DNA of 64,000 nt, taken from positions 1 through 64,000 of the forward strand of contig NZ_QLMG01000010.1 of NCBI RefSeq assembly GCF_003259905.1, given 5' to 3'. This document shows positions 46,999-56,379 of the stretch, one piece after another. Under the pieces are notes generated by a model, which saw nothing but the letters and a program-made list of their open reading frames with translations, was not told the origin of the DNA and did no database searches. Origin of the DNA: Salipiger aestuarii (GTDB lineage: Bacteria > Pseudomonadota > Alphaproteobacteria > Rhodobacterales > Rhodobacteraceae). Every line of letters starts with the position of its first letter. The first letter of the stretch is position 1. Position numbers and translations under genes: made by a program.

Positions 46999-48584
46999 CC
47001 ATTCTGGATGTGCGCGATCTGCGTGTCGGTTTTCGTCAGGACGGCAAGATCAGCCCTGCGGTCAAGGGCGTGTCATTTACCGTGCAGCGCGGCGAAACCG
47101 TGGCGCTTGTGGGGGAATCCGGGTCGGGAAAATCGGTGACAGCGCTGTCCACGGTGTCGCTTCTGGGCGATTCCGCGCTGGTCGAAGGCTCGGTCCTGTA
47201 CGAAGGCGCCGAGATGATCGGCGCGCCCGCCGCCAGGCTGCGCGCGGTGCGGGGCAACGATATCAGCTTTATCTTTCAGGAGCCGATGACCTCGCTCAAC
47301 CCGTTGCACACGCTGGAAAAGCAACTGGGCGAAAGCCTTGCGCTGCATCAGGGGCTGGCGGGCGATGCCGCGCGGGCGCGCATCCTGGACCTGCTGAACA
47401 AGGTCGGCATCCGCGACCCCGAAACCCGCCTGAACGCCTATCCGCATCAACTTTCCGGCGGGCAGCGGCAGCGTGTGATGATCGCCATGGCGCTGGCCAA
47501 CGGGCCGGAGCTGCTGATCGCGGACGAGCCGACCACGGCGCTGGACGTGACGATCCAGGCCCAGATTCTTGACCTGCTGGCCGAACTGAAGCGCGCCGAA
47601 AACCTGTCGATGCTGTTCATTACGCACGATCTGAACATCGTGCGCAAGATCGCTGACAGGGTTTGCGTGATGAAGCAGGGCGAGATCGTCGAACAAGGGC
47701 CCACCGCCGCACTGTTCGACAACCCGCAGCACCCCTATACAAAGATGCTCATGTCCGCTGAAAGCACCGGCCTGCCCCAGCCGGTGGCGGCAGGGGCTGA
47801 CGAAATCGCGCGCGCCGACAAGCTCAAGGTCTGGTTCCCGATCCAGAGCGGCTTTCTGAAAAAGACGGTCGGGCATGTCAAAGCCGTCAATGACGCCAGC
47901 CTTTCCGTCAGAGCCGGTGAAACCGTCGGTATCGTCGGAGAGTCCGGCTCCGGCAAGACCACGCTGGCGCTGGCGATGATGCGACTGATCGGCTCCGAAG
48001 GGGGCATCACTTATCGCGGTCAGGACGTGCGTGGCTGGTCCACCAAACGCTTGCGCAAGCTGCGTAGCGAAATGCAGATCGTGTTCCAGGATCCGTTTGG
48101 ATCGCTGTCACCACGGATGACCTGCGAACAGATCATCGCCGAAGGGCTGGGCGTTCACGGCGCGCCCGATGGCATGCCCGCCGCGCAGGCGGTGGATGAG
48201 GTGATGCGCGAGGTGGGCCTCGATCCGGCGACCAAACACCGCTACCCGCACGAATTTTCCGGCGGTCAACGTCAGCGTATCGCAATTGCGCGGGCTATGG
48301 TGCTGCGGCCCCGGCTGGTGGTATTGGACGAGCCGACATCGGCCCTGGACATGACCGTACAGGTGCAGATCGTCGAGCTGCTGCGGGCGTTGCAGCGCAA
48401 ATACGATCTCGCCTATCTGTTCATTTCTCATGACCTCAAGGTGGTGCGGGCGATGTCGCACAAAATCATCGTGATGAAACAGGGGGACGTGGTCGAAATC
48501 GGTGACGCCGGAGCTGTTTTCGCAGACCCACAGACAGATTACACGCGCAAGCTTTTCGCCGCCGCGTTCGATCTGACCGACTGA
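46995..48584 (+). CDS. yejF: ABC transporter ATP-binding protein, YejF-like, two ATPase domains
   Basis: The 529-residue protein is a fusion of two oligopeptide-type ATPases. Domain 1 has Walker A LVGESGSGKSVTAL, QEPMTSLNPLHTLEK, signature LSGGQRQRVMIAMA and Walker B LLIADEPTTALD. Domain 2 has VGESGSGKTTLALAM, FQDPFGSLSPRMT, FSGGQRQRIAIARA and LVVLDEPTSALDM. Both halves look active. It energises YejB/YejE. The operon ends here; a nested palindrome follows 20 bases later. Confidence 0.95.
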   Translation: MTILDVRDLRVGFRQDGKISPAVKGVSFTVQRGETVALVGESGSGKSVTALSTVSLLGDSALVEGSVLYEGAEMIGAPAARLRAVRGNDISFIFQEPMTSLNPLHTLEKQLGESLALHQGLAGDAARARILDLLNKVGIRDPETRLNAYPHQLSGGQRQRVMIAMALANGPELLIADEPTTALDVTIQAQILDLLAELKRAENLSMLFITHDLNIVRKIADRVCVMKQGEIVEQGPTAALFDNPQHPYTKMLMSAESTGLPQPVAAGADEIARADKLKVWFPIQSGFLKKTVGHVKAVNDASLSVRAGETVGIVGESGSGKTTLALAMMRLIGSEGGITYRGQDVRGWSTKRLRKLRSEMQIVFQDPFGSLSPRMTCEQIIAEGLGVHGAPDGMPAAQAVDEVMREVGLDPATKHRYPHEFSGGQRQRIAIARAMVLRPRLVVLDEPTSALDMTVQVQIVELLRALQRKYDLAYLFISHDLKVVRAMSHKIIVMKQGDVVEIGDAGAVFADPQTDYTRKLFAAAFDLTD

Positions 48585-48603
48585 GACATCCGCACGGACG
48601 AAA

Positions 48604-48681
48604 TAAAAATCTTCGAGAAGATTTTTAGCGGGGGCTGCGCGGGCGGATCGCCCGGTCTAAAAATCTTCTCGAAGATTTTTA
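48604..48681. repeat. Nested inverted repeat downstream of yejF
   Basis: Two 24-nt elements (48604-48627 and 48658-48681) are exact reverse complements of each other, separated by 30 GC-rich bases. Each is itself a near-palindrome: TAAAAATCTTC, a two-base centre (GA or TC), then GAAGATTTTTA. It may terminate yejF and hemN transcripts from both sides. The arm AAAAATCTT also builds the palindrome at 12181-12204. Confidence 0.85.
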
Positions 48682-48745
48682 TGTCTCCGCCCCAGCCGTC
48701 GCTTTGGCCCTTGAGCGGAGCGGCATGGGGCGCATCGGGGGGGCA

Positions 48746-50107
48746 TCATATTGCGGAACTGTGCTTGGCTCGGGTCTGATCGTAGGCATCGAAAGCGCGG
48801 GCGATAATGCGGGTCAGCGGGCGGGCATCCCGAGACAGGAACAATCCGTCATCGCTTGACGTCAGCAGCCCGTCGAACTGCGCGTTCACCTTGGCATACA
48901 GGGCCCCAAGCGCGCCCGCATCCGCGCCGTAGTGTTCCACCAGCTCATCCGTGCGAATCTGGAAGTCGCACATCAGCATCTCGATCATCCGCGCACGCAA
49001 CCGGTCGTCGCCACCGAAAGCGTGGCCGCGCGTCGACGCGAACCGTCCCGCGCGCACCGCGCCCTGATAGGCGGATGTTGCATGCGCGTTCTGCGCATAG
49101 CCCTGCGGGAAGCGCGAGATCGAAGACGCTCCGAGTCCGATCAGCACCTGGGATGTATCGTCGGTGTAGCCCTGAAAATTGCGGCGCAGCTTCCCGGTTT
49201 TCTGCGCGATCGCCAGGCCGTCGTCGGGAGCGGCAAAATGGTCGATGCCGATCTCGGCATAGCCATCCCAGGCAAACAGCCGCCGCGCGGTGTCGAACAG
49301 GTCTAGCCGTTCCTCGGGGGTGGGCAGCGCATCCGATGGAATCATCTGTTGGCGCTTGGCCATCCAGGGCACATGCGCATAGCCATACAGCGCCACCCGG
49401 TCCGGCGCGAAGCTCAGCAGCTTCTGGACGGTTTCGGTGATGCGCTCACGGCTTTGATACGGCAAACCGTAAAGGATGTCGGCGTTCAGGCTCGCCACAC
49501 CGCGCGCGCGAATCATTTCAACCGCGCGGCGCGTGATGTCGAATCCTTGCGGGCGGCCGATGGTCTGCTGGATCCGTTCATCGAAATCCTGCACTCCGAT
49601 GGATGCCCGGTTCATTCCGCCCGCCGCCAGCGCGTCCAGCCGGGCCTCGTCGATTTCATTGGGGTCGATCTCGACCGAAAATTCGGATTTCTCGGCAAAG
49701 GCCGCGACCGAGCGCACCTTGTCGATCAGGCCGCGCATCATGTCCGGGGACAACAGCGTTGGCGTGCCTCCGCCCCAGTGCAGGCGCGACAATGTCACCC
49801 CCCGAGGCAGATGCCGGCCAAGGAGATCGAGTTCGGATTTCAGCGTTTCGACGTAAGCGGCGACCGGCGACAGGGTCGTCGTGCCCTGCGTCCGGCAGGC
49901 GCAAAACCAGCAGAGCCTGCGGCAGAACGGCACATGCAGGTACAGCGAAACCGCGCTGTCCTCCGGAATCGCCTCGATCCAGGAAACGAAATCCGCAGGC
50001 GCGACCGCGTTCGAAAAATGCGGTGCCGTGGGATAGCTGGTGTAGCGGGGCACTTTCGCGTCGAAGAGCCCGAGCCGGGAGAGTTGTGTTCGCGTGATCA
50101 TGCGCAT
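48746..50107 (-). CDS. hemN: Oxygen-independent coproporphyrinogen III oxidase
   Basis: HemN makes protoporphyrinogen without oxygen, using radical SAM chemistry. The protein (about 453 residues) has the CX3CX2C cluster motif in VPFCRRLCWFCACRT, LHWGGGTPTLLSPDMM, EIDPNEIDEARLDALAAGGM and GLPYQSRERITET. Two in-frame ATGs (50105-50107 and 50099-50101) are equally good by family length and neither has a clear ribosome-binding site; the first is used here. A perfect FNR box lies 30 bases upstream and is shared with divergent fnrL. Induction under low oxygen is expected. Confidence 0.93.
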   Translation of the reverse strand: MRMITRTQLSRLGLFDAKVPRYTSYPTAPHFSNAVAPADFVSWIEAIPEDSAVSLYLHVPFCRRLCWFCACRTQGTTTLSPVAAYVETLKSELDLLGRHLPRGVTLSRLHWGGGTPTLLSPDMMRGLIDKVRSVAAFAEKSEFSVEIDPNEIDEARLDALAAGGMNRASIGVQDFDERIQQTIGRPQGFDITRRAVEMIRARGVASLNADILYGLPYQSRERITETVQKLLSFAPDRVALYGYAHVPWMAKRQQMIPSDALPTPEERLDLFDTARRLFAWDGYAEIGIDHFAAPDDGLAIAQKTGKLRRNFQGYTDDTSQVLIGLGASSISRFPQGYAQNAHATSAYQGAVRAGRFASTRGHAFGGDDRLRARMIEMLMCDFQIRTDELVEHYGADAGALGALYAKVNAQFDGLLTSSDDGLFLSRDARPLTRIIARAFDAYDQTRAKHSSAI

Positions 50108-50136
50108 AGAGTTAGGGTTGCGTGAACGACGCAACA

Positions 50137-50150
50137 TTGACCCAGATCAA
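50137..50150. promoter_or_regulatory. FNR/FnrL box between hemN and fnrL
   Basis: TTGACCCAGATCAA matches TTGAC-N4-ATCAA exactly. Its centre is 64.5 bases before the fnrL ATG and about 37-43 bases before the hemN start options. It can serve FnrL autoregulation and hemN control. Confidence 0.85.
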
Positions 50151-50207
50151 AAGAACGCCCCTCGCGACCGAAATCCGGACCAACCGCTGACAGGACCGTG
50201 AACACCG

Positions 50208-50954
50208 ATGCTGAACGAACGCAGCCTTTCTTTTTCCCATGATTGCGAAGATTGTCCGATCCGGCATCGCGCGGTCTGCGCACGCTGCGATCAGGCCGAA
50301 CTCGAACGGCTTGAAGAAATCAAGTATTACCGCAAGTTCGAAGCGGGGCAGACGGTGGTCTGGTCCGGTGACCGCATGGATTTTGTCGGCTCCGTGGTGT
50401 CGGGTATCGCAACCCTGACCCAGACGATGGAAGACGGGCGCACGCAGATGGTCGGTCTTTTGCTGCCGTCCGATTTTGTCGGCCGACCCGGGCGCGATTC
50501 TGCCGCGTATGATGTGACCGCGACCACGGATCTCGTCATGTGTTGCTTTCGCAAGACCCCTTTTGAGAACATGATGGACCAGACGCCCCACATCGCCCAG
50601 CGCCTGCTGGAGATGACCCTGGACGAGCTTGATGCCGCGCGCGAATGGATGCTGGTGCTGGGGCGCAAGACCGCGCGGGAAAAGATCGCCTCGCTGCTGT
50701 CGATCATTGCGCGCCGCGATGCGTCGGTCGCCACGCGCGCCGCCACGCACAGCATTGTTTTCGACCTGCCGCTGACCCGTGAGGCGATGGCCGATTACCT
50801 GGGCCTGACGCTGGAAACCGTGAGCCGGCAGATCTCGGCGCTGCGCAAGGATGGCGTCATCGCGCTGGAAGGCAAGCGCCATGTCACGGTGCCCGATATG
50901 GGGCGCCTGCTGGAAGAGGCGGGCGACGACGCCGATGGCGGCGTTTTCGCCTGA
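50208..50954 (+). CDS. fnrL: Crp/Fnr-family oxygen-responsive regulator FnrL
   Basis: FnrL binds a [4Fe-4S] cluster when oxygen is low, dimerises and activates micro-aerobic genes. The 248-residue protein has an N-terminal cysteine cluster (C13, C16, C24, C27 in HDCEDCPIRHRAVCARC) and another cysteine pair (LVMCCFRK) in the cyclic-nucleotide-like beta-roll. A dimer helix precedes the HTH (LTREAMADYLGLTLETVSRQ-ISALRKDGVI), whose E-x-x-S-R recognises TTGAT half-sites. Its targets in this window are the boxes at 50137, 52164 and 57271. It is divergent from hemN. Confidence 0.95.
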   Translation: MLNERSLSFSHDCEDCPIRHRAVCARCDQAELERLEEIKYYRKFEAGQTVVWSGDRMDFVGSVVSGIATLTQTMEDGRTQMVGLLLPSDFVGRPGRDSAAYDVTATTDLVMCCFRKTPFENMMDQTPHIAQRLLEMTLDELDAAREWMLVLGRKTAREKIASLLSIIARRDASVATRAATHSIVFDLPLTREAMADYLGLTLETVSRQISALRKDGVIALEGKRHVTVPDMGRLLEEAGDDADGGVFA

Positions 50955-51230
50955 TCTCATCCAACTCGTTTGCGACATGATCCCGCGGCGCCCCACCGGC
51001 AACGTTGGCATCCGCGCCGCCTGGCTCATGCCCCCGAAGGCCCTCCTGGACCACACCGAAGGCGGGCGAGCGCTGTCTGCTCTGTGCATATCCCAGCGTG
51101 TGCCCTTTATATCCCGCGATGGACCGCAGCACGCGGATCCGGGCAGCCCCTCCGCCCGGCGCAGACCGGCGAAGACGCCGTGCCGACAGGCAAAAGGCGC
51201 CGCGCCCCCGCGGATTTCGTCATGCCCGCA

Positions 51231-52070
51231 TCAATGCGCCAGAAACACCGGAACCGTGGCCTGTTCCAACATGTTGCGGGTGGCGCCGCCCAGAATCGCC
51301 TCGCGGAACCGCGAATGACCATAGGCCCCCATCACCACCATCTCGGCGTCGACGTCCTGCACATGGCGGCGCAACACCTCGGAGACGCGCGGCATGGTTT
51401 TCGACAGAACGTCGATCTCGGGCTTGGCGCCATGACGGGCCAGGAATTGCGACAGCGCCCCGCCCGGATCAGACCGGTTCGGGCCGTGCTGCGGCGGGTC
51501 GATGACCACCACATGCACGCTTTCCGCCGTCTTCAGCACCGGCAGCGCCGCCCGGACAGATCGCAGCGCCTCGTTGCTTTCGTTCCAGCCGATCACCACG
51601 CGTTTGGGAGTGGACGTCGCGACCGTGTCTTCGGGCACGATCAGAACCGAGGCCTGGCCGTCGAACAGCGCACCCTCGGTCACAGGTTCCAGTTCGACCC
51701 CGCGATCCTTGCCATACGGCTTTGGCAGCACCACTAGATCGGCATAGCGCGCCCGCCCCGCAACATGCCGCCCGATGTCGGCAAGCTGCGCAACACCCTC
51801 TTCCACCGCCCAGCGGCATTCGATCCGCCCAAGGATGTCCCGGCAGGACGCCGCCAGCGTCTTGGCTTCGTCGGTGGCGCGGCTCAGCGTCTCTTGCAGA
51901 ACCATGGCGTTGGCCCCAGCGTAGTAATAACCCGTCTGCGTCCGGTCGACGCCAAAACAAAGGACATCCAGATGCGCGTCGCAATCCCTCGCGACGGCGG
52001 CGGCATGCCCGATGGTCGATTGGGCAAGCGACTGGTCTGTCACGACCGTCAAGATTGTCTTGTAGCCCAT
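51231..52070 (-). CDS. Universal stress protein, tandem domains
   Basis: The 279-residue protein MGYKTILTVVTDQSLAQSTI contains two UspA-like domains in tandem. The second has a complete ATP-binding motif G-x2-G-x9-G-(S/T)-like: GAYGHSRFREAILGGATRNM and a final VPVFLAH. The first domain lacks this motif and is probably structural. GAGGAGA precedes the ATG. The same position next to fnrL and ccoN is known from Rhodobacter (orf277). The FNR box at 52164 lies exactly midway between its start and the ccoN start, so it should be induced with the oxidase. Confidence 0.9.
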   Translation of the reverse strand: MGYKTILTVVTDQSLAQSTIGHAAAVARDCDAHLDVLCFGVDRTQTGYYYAGANAMVLQETLSRATDEAKTLAASCRDILGRIECRWAVEEGVAQLADIGRHVAGRARYADLVVLPKPYGKDRGVELEPVTEGALFDGQASVLIVPEDTVATSTPKRVVIGWNESNEALRSVRAALPVLKTAESVHVVVIDPPQHGPNRSDPGGALSQFLARHGAKPEIDVLSKTMPRVSEVLRRHVQDVDAEMVVMGAYGHSRFREAILGGATRNMLEQATVPVFLAH

Positions 52071-52163
52071 CCTGTGCTCTCCTCGGAATGTGTCTGTAAG
52101 CCGTTCATACGTCCGCGCAACCGGACGCACCTTGACCATGCGCAAGGGTTCGATGTGAAAGCC

Positions 52164-52177
52164 TTGATACAGATCAA
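52164..52177. promoter_or_regulatory. FNR/FnrL box between usp and ccoN
   Basis: TTGATACAGATCAA matches the TTGAT-N4-ATCAA consensus exactly. Its centre (52170.5) is 100.5 bases from both the usp ATG and the ccoN ATG, so one site may drive both divergent units. Confidence 0.92.
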
Positions 52178-52270
52178 GGAGCAAGTCCCGGCGAATGCCC
52201 ATTAACCCGGAGCAGTCTAAAACCGCTCGCGCGGCACCCGAATCGTGCGAGTCAGACGAAGGGACGAACA

Positions 52271-53884
52271 ATGATCAATTATTTCAGGCTGATCGTGCTT
52301 GGGGTGGTCGCGGTCTTCGCGCTGATCGCCGCCAATTACGCACGCGATCTGGCTTACATGGTACACGCCATCCTGATTTTTCTGGTGGCGGCGGGCATGT
52401 TCCTGTGGACGCTGCGCAGAACCGACGAACCCGTACCCGCGAGGGTGCTGGAAACCTCGTATATGGACGGCGTGATCCGCTACGGCGTGATCGCCACGGG
52501 CTTCTGGGGCGTGGTCGGTTTTCTTGCGGGGACGTTCATCGCGGCCCAGCTTGCCTTTCCGGCGCTGAATTTCGACTGGGCGCAGGGCTACATGAACTTT
52601 GGGCGTCTGCGCCCACTGCACACTTCGGCGGTGATCTTTGCCTTTGGCGGCAATGCGTTGATCTGTACGTCGTTCTATGTGGTGCAGCGCACAAGCGCGG
52701 CGCGCCTTTGGGGGGGCAACCTCGCTTGGTTCGTGTTCTGGGGCTACAACCTGTTCATCGTGCTTGCGGCCACCGGCTATATCCTTGGCGGCACCCAGTC
52801 CAAGGAATACGCCGAACCCGAATGGTACGTCGACCTGTGGCTGACCATCGTCTGGCTTGCCTATCTGGCGGTTTTCGTCGGCACCATCGTCAAGCGCAAG
52901 GAACCCCACATCTATGTGGCCAACTGGTTCTACCTTTCGTTCATCATCACCGTCGCCATGCTGCATGTGTTCAACAACCTCAGCATTCCCGTGTCGATCT
53001 GGGGATCGAAATCGGTGCAGGTGTTTTCGGGCGTGCAGGATGCCATGACGCAGTGGTGGTACGGCCATAACGCGGTGGGCTTTTTCCTGACCGCCGGTTT
53101 CCTTGGCATGATGTATTATTTCGTCCCCAAGCAGGCCGAACGCCCGATTTTCAGCTACAAGCTGTCGATCGTGCACTTCTGGGCGCTGATCTTTATCTAC
53201 ATCTGGGCCGGTCCGCACCATTTGCATTACACCGCCCTGCCCGACTGGGCGTCGACCCTTGGTATGGTGTTTTCCATCGTGCTGTGGATGCCGTCCTGGG
53301 GCGGGATGATCAACGGTCTGATGACGCTGTCGGGGGCCTGGGACAAGCTGCGCACCGACCCCATCATGCGGATGCTGGTGATCTCGGTCGGCTTTTACGG
53401 CATGTCGACCTTCGAAGGCCCGATGATGTCGATCCGTGCGGTGAACTCGCTGAGCCATTACACCGACTGGACCATCGGTCACGTTCATTCCGGCGCGCTT
53501 GGCTGGAACGGCATGATCACATTCGGCGCGCTGTATTTCCTGACCCCGCGCCTGTGGAACCGTCAGCGGCTGTATAGCCTGAGCCTTGTCAGCTGGCACT
53601 TCTGGCTCGCCACCATCGGTATCGTGCTTTACGCCGCCTCGATGTGGGTGACCGGCATCATGGAAGGCCTGATGTGGCGCGAAGTCGACGCCAACGGCTT
53701 CCTCGTGAACAGCTTTGCCGACACCGTATCCGCCAAATTCCCGATGTATGTCGTGCGCGCCCTGGGTGGCCTGCTCTACGTCGCTGGGGGTGTGATCATG
53801 TGCTACAACCTCTGGATGACCGTGAAACGTGCGCCTGCTGTCGAAGCATCCGCCGCCGCGGCTCATGCCCACCCGGCCGAATAA
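52271..53884 (+). CDS. ccoN: cbb3-type cytochrome c oxidase subunit I
   Basis: CcoN is the catalytic haem-copper subunit that reduces oxygen with very high affinity. The 537-residue protein has about 12-14 membrane spans and the conserved histidines: [20 protein letters not shown] (haem ligand), [13 protein letters not shown] (CuB His), [13 protein letters not shown] (CuB histidine pair) and a later [12 protein letters not shown]. Its ATG lies 93 bases after the end of a perfect FNR box. ccoO follows after 14 bases. Confidence 0.97.
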   Translation: MINYFRLIVLGVVAVFALIAANYARDLAYMVHAILIFLVAAGMFLWTLRRTDEPVPARVLETSYMDGVIRYGVIATGFWGVVGFLAGTFIAAQLAFPALNFDWAQGYMNFGRLRPLHTSAVIFAFGGNALICTSFYVVQRTSAARLWGGNLAWFVFWGYNLFIVLAATGYILGGTQSKEYAEPEWYVDLWLTIVWLAYLAVFVGTIVKRKEPHIYVANWFYLSFIITVAMLHVFNNLSIPVSIWGSKSVQVFSGVQDAMTQWWYGHNAVGFFLTAGFLGMMYYFVPKQAERPIFSYKLSIVHFWALIFIYIWAGPHHLHYTALPDWASTLGMVFSIVLWMPSWGGMINGLMTLSGAWDKLRTDPIMRMLVISVGFYGMSTFEGPMMSIRAVNSLSHYTDWTIGHVHSGALGWNGMITFGALYFLTPRLWNRQRLYSLSLVSWHFWLATIGIVLYAASMWVTGIMEGLMWREVDANGFLVNSFADTVSAKFPMYVVRALGGLLYVAGGVIMCYNLWMTVKRAPAVEASAAAAHAHPAE

Positions 53885-53898
53885 GGAGAGCCGAGATC

Positions 53899-54627
53899 AT
53901 GGGAATTCTTGAAAAACACGGTGTCCTGGAACGCAACATTTCGCTGCTGGCGATCTTTGCCTTCCTCGTGGTGACCATCGGCGGGCTGGTGCAGATCGTG
54001 CCGCTGTTCTACCTGGAAAACACCATCGAGGATGTCGAGGGCATGCGCCCCTACACCCCGCTGGAACTGGCCGGGCGCGACATCTACATCCGCGAGGGCT
54101 GTTATGTCTGCCACAGCCAGATGATCCGCCCGATGCGCGATGAGGTCGAACGCTATGGCCACTACAGTCTCGCGGCGGAATCGCAATACGACCACCCGTT
54201 CCAGTGGGGCTCGAAACGCACCGGGCCGGATCTGGCCCGCGTGGGCGGGCGTTATTCCGACAACTGGCACGTCGATCACCTGCGCAACCCGCAATCGGTC
54301 GTGCCGGAATCGGTGATGCCCAAATACGGCTTTCTCGAAGCCACGCTGATCGAAGGCGAACACATCCAGGATCTGATGAGCACGCATCAATTCGTCGGCG
54401 TGCCCTACACCGACGAGATGATCGAGGCCGGCCAGACCGATTTCCTGTCCCAGGCGGACCCGGATCGGGATTACGACGGCCTGCTGGAACGCTACGGCGA
54501 AACCACCAATGTGCGCAATTTCGACGGCGCTCCGGGGATTTCGGAACTGGACGCTCTGATCGCCTATCTTCAGATGCTCGGCACGCTGGTCGATTTCTCG
54601 ACCTTCGAGCCGGTCGCAAGCCGGTAA
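53899..54627 (+). CDS. ccoO: cbb3-type cytochrome c oxidase subunit II (mono-haem)
   Basis: CcoO is a membrane-anchored c-type cytochrome that passes electrons to CcoN. The 242-residue protein begins [20 protein letters not shown], with one N-terminal span, then the haem site [15 protein letters not shown] and the axial-ligand region [18 protein letters not shown] lies upstream of the ATG. It is the second gene of ccoNOQP. Confidence 0.97.
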   Translation: MGILEKHGVLERNISLLAIFAFLVVTIGGLVQIVPLFYLENTIEDVEGMRPYTPLELAGRDIYIREGCYVCHSQMIRPMRDEVERYGHYSLAAESQYDHPFQWGSKRTGPDLARVGGRYSDNWHVDHLRNPQSVVPESVMPKYGFLEATLIEGEHIQDLMSTHQFVGVPYTDEMIEAGQTDFLSQADPDRDYDGLLERYGETTNVRNFDGAPGISELDALIAYLQMLGTLVDFSTFEPVASR

Positions 54628-54637
54628 GGGGGCTGAC

Positions 54638-54880
54638 ATGCATGACACCTATTCGGCGCTTCGACATTTTGCGGACAGCTGGGGTTTGCTGGCGATGTTC
54701 GTGTTCTTCATCGGCGTGATCGTCTGGGCCCTGCGCCCCGGCAGCCGCAAGGCGCATCACGACGCGGCGACCGTGCTGTTTCGCAACGAAGACAGACCAG
54801 CGGCGGCCTCCGCCAGGAATGACGTATCAGCGCCCCACCGGGGCGCCCCCGCCAACGCCGCCAGCGGCGGCCAGGATTGA
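54638..54880 (+). CDS. ccoQ: cbb3-type cytochrome c oxidase subunit CcoQ
   Basis: CcoQ is a small membrane subunit that stabilises the cbb3 complex. The 80-residue protein MHDTYSALRHFADSWGLLAM has one span (LLAMFVFFIGVIVWALRP) and a longer than usual hydrophilic tail rich in Ala, Arg and His (the family is often 50-70 residues). It is ten bases after ccoO and 12 bases before ccoP, in the standard order. Confidence 0.93.
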   Translation: MHDTYSALRHFADSWGLLAMFVFFIGVIVWALRPGSRKAHHDAATVLFRNEDRPAAASARNDVSAPHRGAPANAASGGQD

Positions 54881-54892
54881 GGGACACGGGAC

Positions 54893-55777
54893 ATGAGTGA
54901 GCACAAGAAAAACGACGACAAGGACTTTGAAACCACCGGCCATTCCTGGGACGGCATCGAAGAATACAACAAGCCGCTTCCCAAATGGTGGCTGATGATC
55001 TTTTACGCCTCCATCGTCTGGGGCATCGGCTATTCCATCGCCTACCCGGCCTGGCCGGGCGTGCGAACGGCGACGGCAGGCCTTTTGGGCTGGTCGACGC
55101 GCGGCAACGTCGAGCAGGCCATCGTCGATCACGCCGCCGGGCTGGCACCGATCAACGACCAGCTTGCCTCGGTCGATCTTGACGCGATTGCGGGCGATCC
55201 CGAACTGAACACCTACGCCCAGAACGCGGGTGGCGCGGTGTTCCGCACCTGGTGCGCGCAATGCCACGGGTCGGGTGCCGCGGGCGCGGTGGGGTATCCC
55301 AACCTGCTGGACGACGACTGGCTTTGGGGCGGCACGATGGAAGACATCCACTTCACCGTCAGCCACGGCATCCGAAACGAACAGGACCCCGATGCGCGGT
55401 ATTCCGAAATGCCCGCCTTTGGCCGGGACGATCTGCTTTCCCAAGAGGAAATCGAACAGGTCACCAATTTCGTGATGACGCTGTCGGGCGAAACCCCGCC
55501 CTCGCCCGATCTTGTTGCCGCCGGCGCCGAGGTGTTCGACATCAACTGCGCGTCCTGCCACACCGAGGACGGCACCGGTGATCGCTGGCAGGGCGCTCCG
55601 AACCTGACCGACGCGATCTGGCTATACGGTGGCGATTACGCTTCGATCCACGAAACCGTGCACAATGCCCGTTTCGGGGTGATGCCCCCGATGGGTGGCG
55701 CAGAGCTGAGCGAGGCTGAAATCCGCGCCGTCACGACCTATGTGCACGGTCTGGGCGGGGGCGAGGTGGCCGAGTAA
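54893..55777 (+). CDS. ccoP: cbb3-type cytochrome c oxidase subunit III (di-haem)
   Basis: CcoP accepts electrons from soluble or anchored c-type cytochromes such as cytochrome cy. The 294-residue protein has an N-terminal cytosolic helix ([20 protein letters not shown]), a membrane span, and two haem c domains with CAQCHGSG and CASCHTEDG. Methionine ligand regions are SEMPAFG and GVMPPMGG. It closes the ccoNOQP operon; a terminator-like hairpin starts 13 bases after the stop. Confidence 0.97.
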   Translation: MSEHKKNDDKDFETTGHSWDGIEEYNKPLPKWWLMIFYASIVWGIGYSIAYPAWPGVRTATAGLLGWSTRGNVEQAIVDHAAGLAPINDQLASVDLDAIAGDPELNTYAQNAGGAVFRTWCAQCHGSGAAGAVGYPNLLDDDWLWGGTMEDIHFTVSHGIRNEQDPDARYSEMPAFGRDDLLSQEEIEQVTNFVMTLSGETPPSPDLVAAGAEVFDINCASCHTEDGTGDRWQGAPNLTDAIWLYGGDYASIHETVHNARFGVMPPMGGAELSEAEIRAVTTYVHGLGGGEVAE

Positions 55778-55790
55778 CAGGCCCGAACAT

Positions 55791-55822
55791 AAAAGCTCCG
55801 GGCCTGATGGCACGGGGCTTTT
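55791..55822 (+). terminator. Probable terminator of ccoNOQP
   Basis: AAAAGCTCCG and CGGGGCTTTT pair over ten positions (one G-T wobble) around a 12-base loop, ending in a T-run. It lies just after the ccoP stop. Confidence 0.65.
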
Positions 55823-56379
55823 CCAAAACCTTTCCCGAAACGTTTTCAAGCTGCGCCGCGCAAAACCCGGCTTCGCATTCGGCCCCCTCGTGCAGGCCCC
55901 CTATGCACGCGCGGGCATTGGCGGAAAGGCCAACGCCGGTGCCCCTGCTGATGCGCAAGACGAGCAGCGCGACCACCATGGGCACCGGCGTTATTCTCAT
56001 GTCCGGTTCGCACGCCGAACACATAAGGTATGATCTGAGTATGGTGGGGAACCGGCTTTGATCAAGGCCTGTCATGCGAATAGATAAACTTCGTTCCATC
56101 TTTCCGCACATCGGCCTGACGCATGCGATCAACGCAACCGCGCGTCGGTGCGAAAGCGGTCCAACCGTTGTTCTTCGCGGGCGCGCGACACCGGGGCCCA
56201 GCGCCGGTCACACGCCTCGATCTCTGCGTTGCGGCTGGCTGTCATGAAAGCTCTGGCAAGAATTCCAAGCATCTTCTTTCTCCACTATGCGGGATTGATG
56301 CATTGATTATTGATCGAAGACGCGATTCAGGCGAGTCAGGAAGCCTGCGAACATGTAAGCACAGCTAACAAGGAGCAGC
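55823..56379. other. 557-bp gap before the LysR gene
   Basis: No reading frame on either strand has a plausible protein composition; a minus-strand frame of 133 codons (55731-56132) was judged spurious. TTGATCAA at 56058-56065 lacks the spacer of an FNR box. The last 120 bases are AT-richer and should hold the LysR promoter; the bases before the ATG (CTAACAAGGAGCAGC) contain a good AAGGAG. Confidence 0.5.

Noticed and set aside
56058-56065. TTGATCAA as a possible FNR site upstream of the LysR gene
   Set aside because: The two half-sites overlap with no four-base spacer, so FNR-type dimers should not bind.
55731-56132. Minus-strand 133-codon frame after ccoP
   Set aside because: It overlaps ccoP and its terminator and has no recognisable fold or ribosome-binding site.
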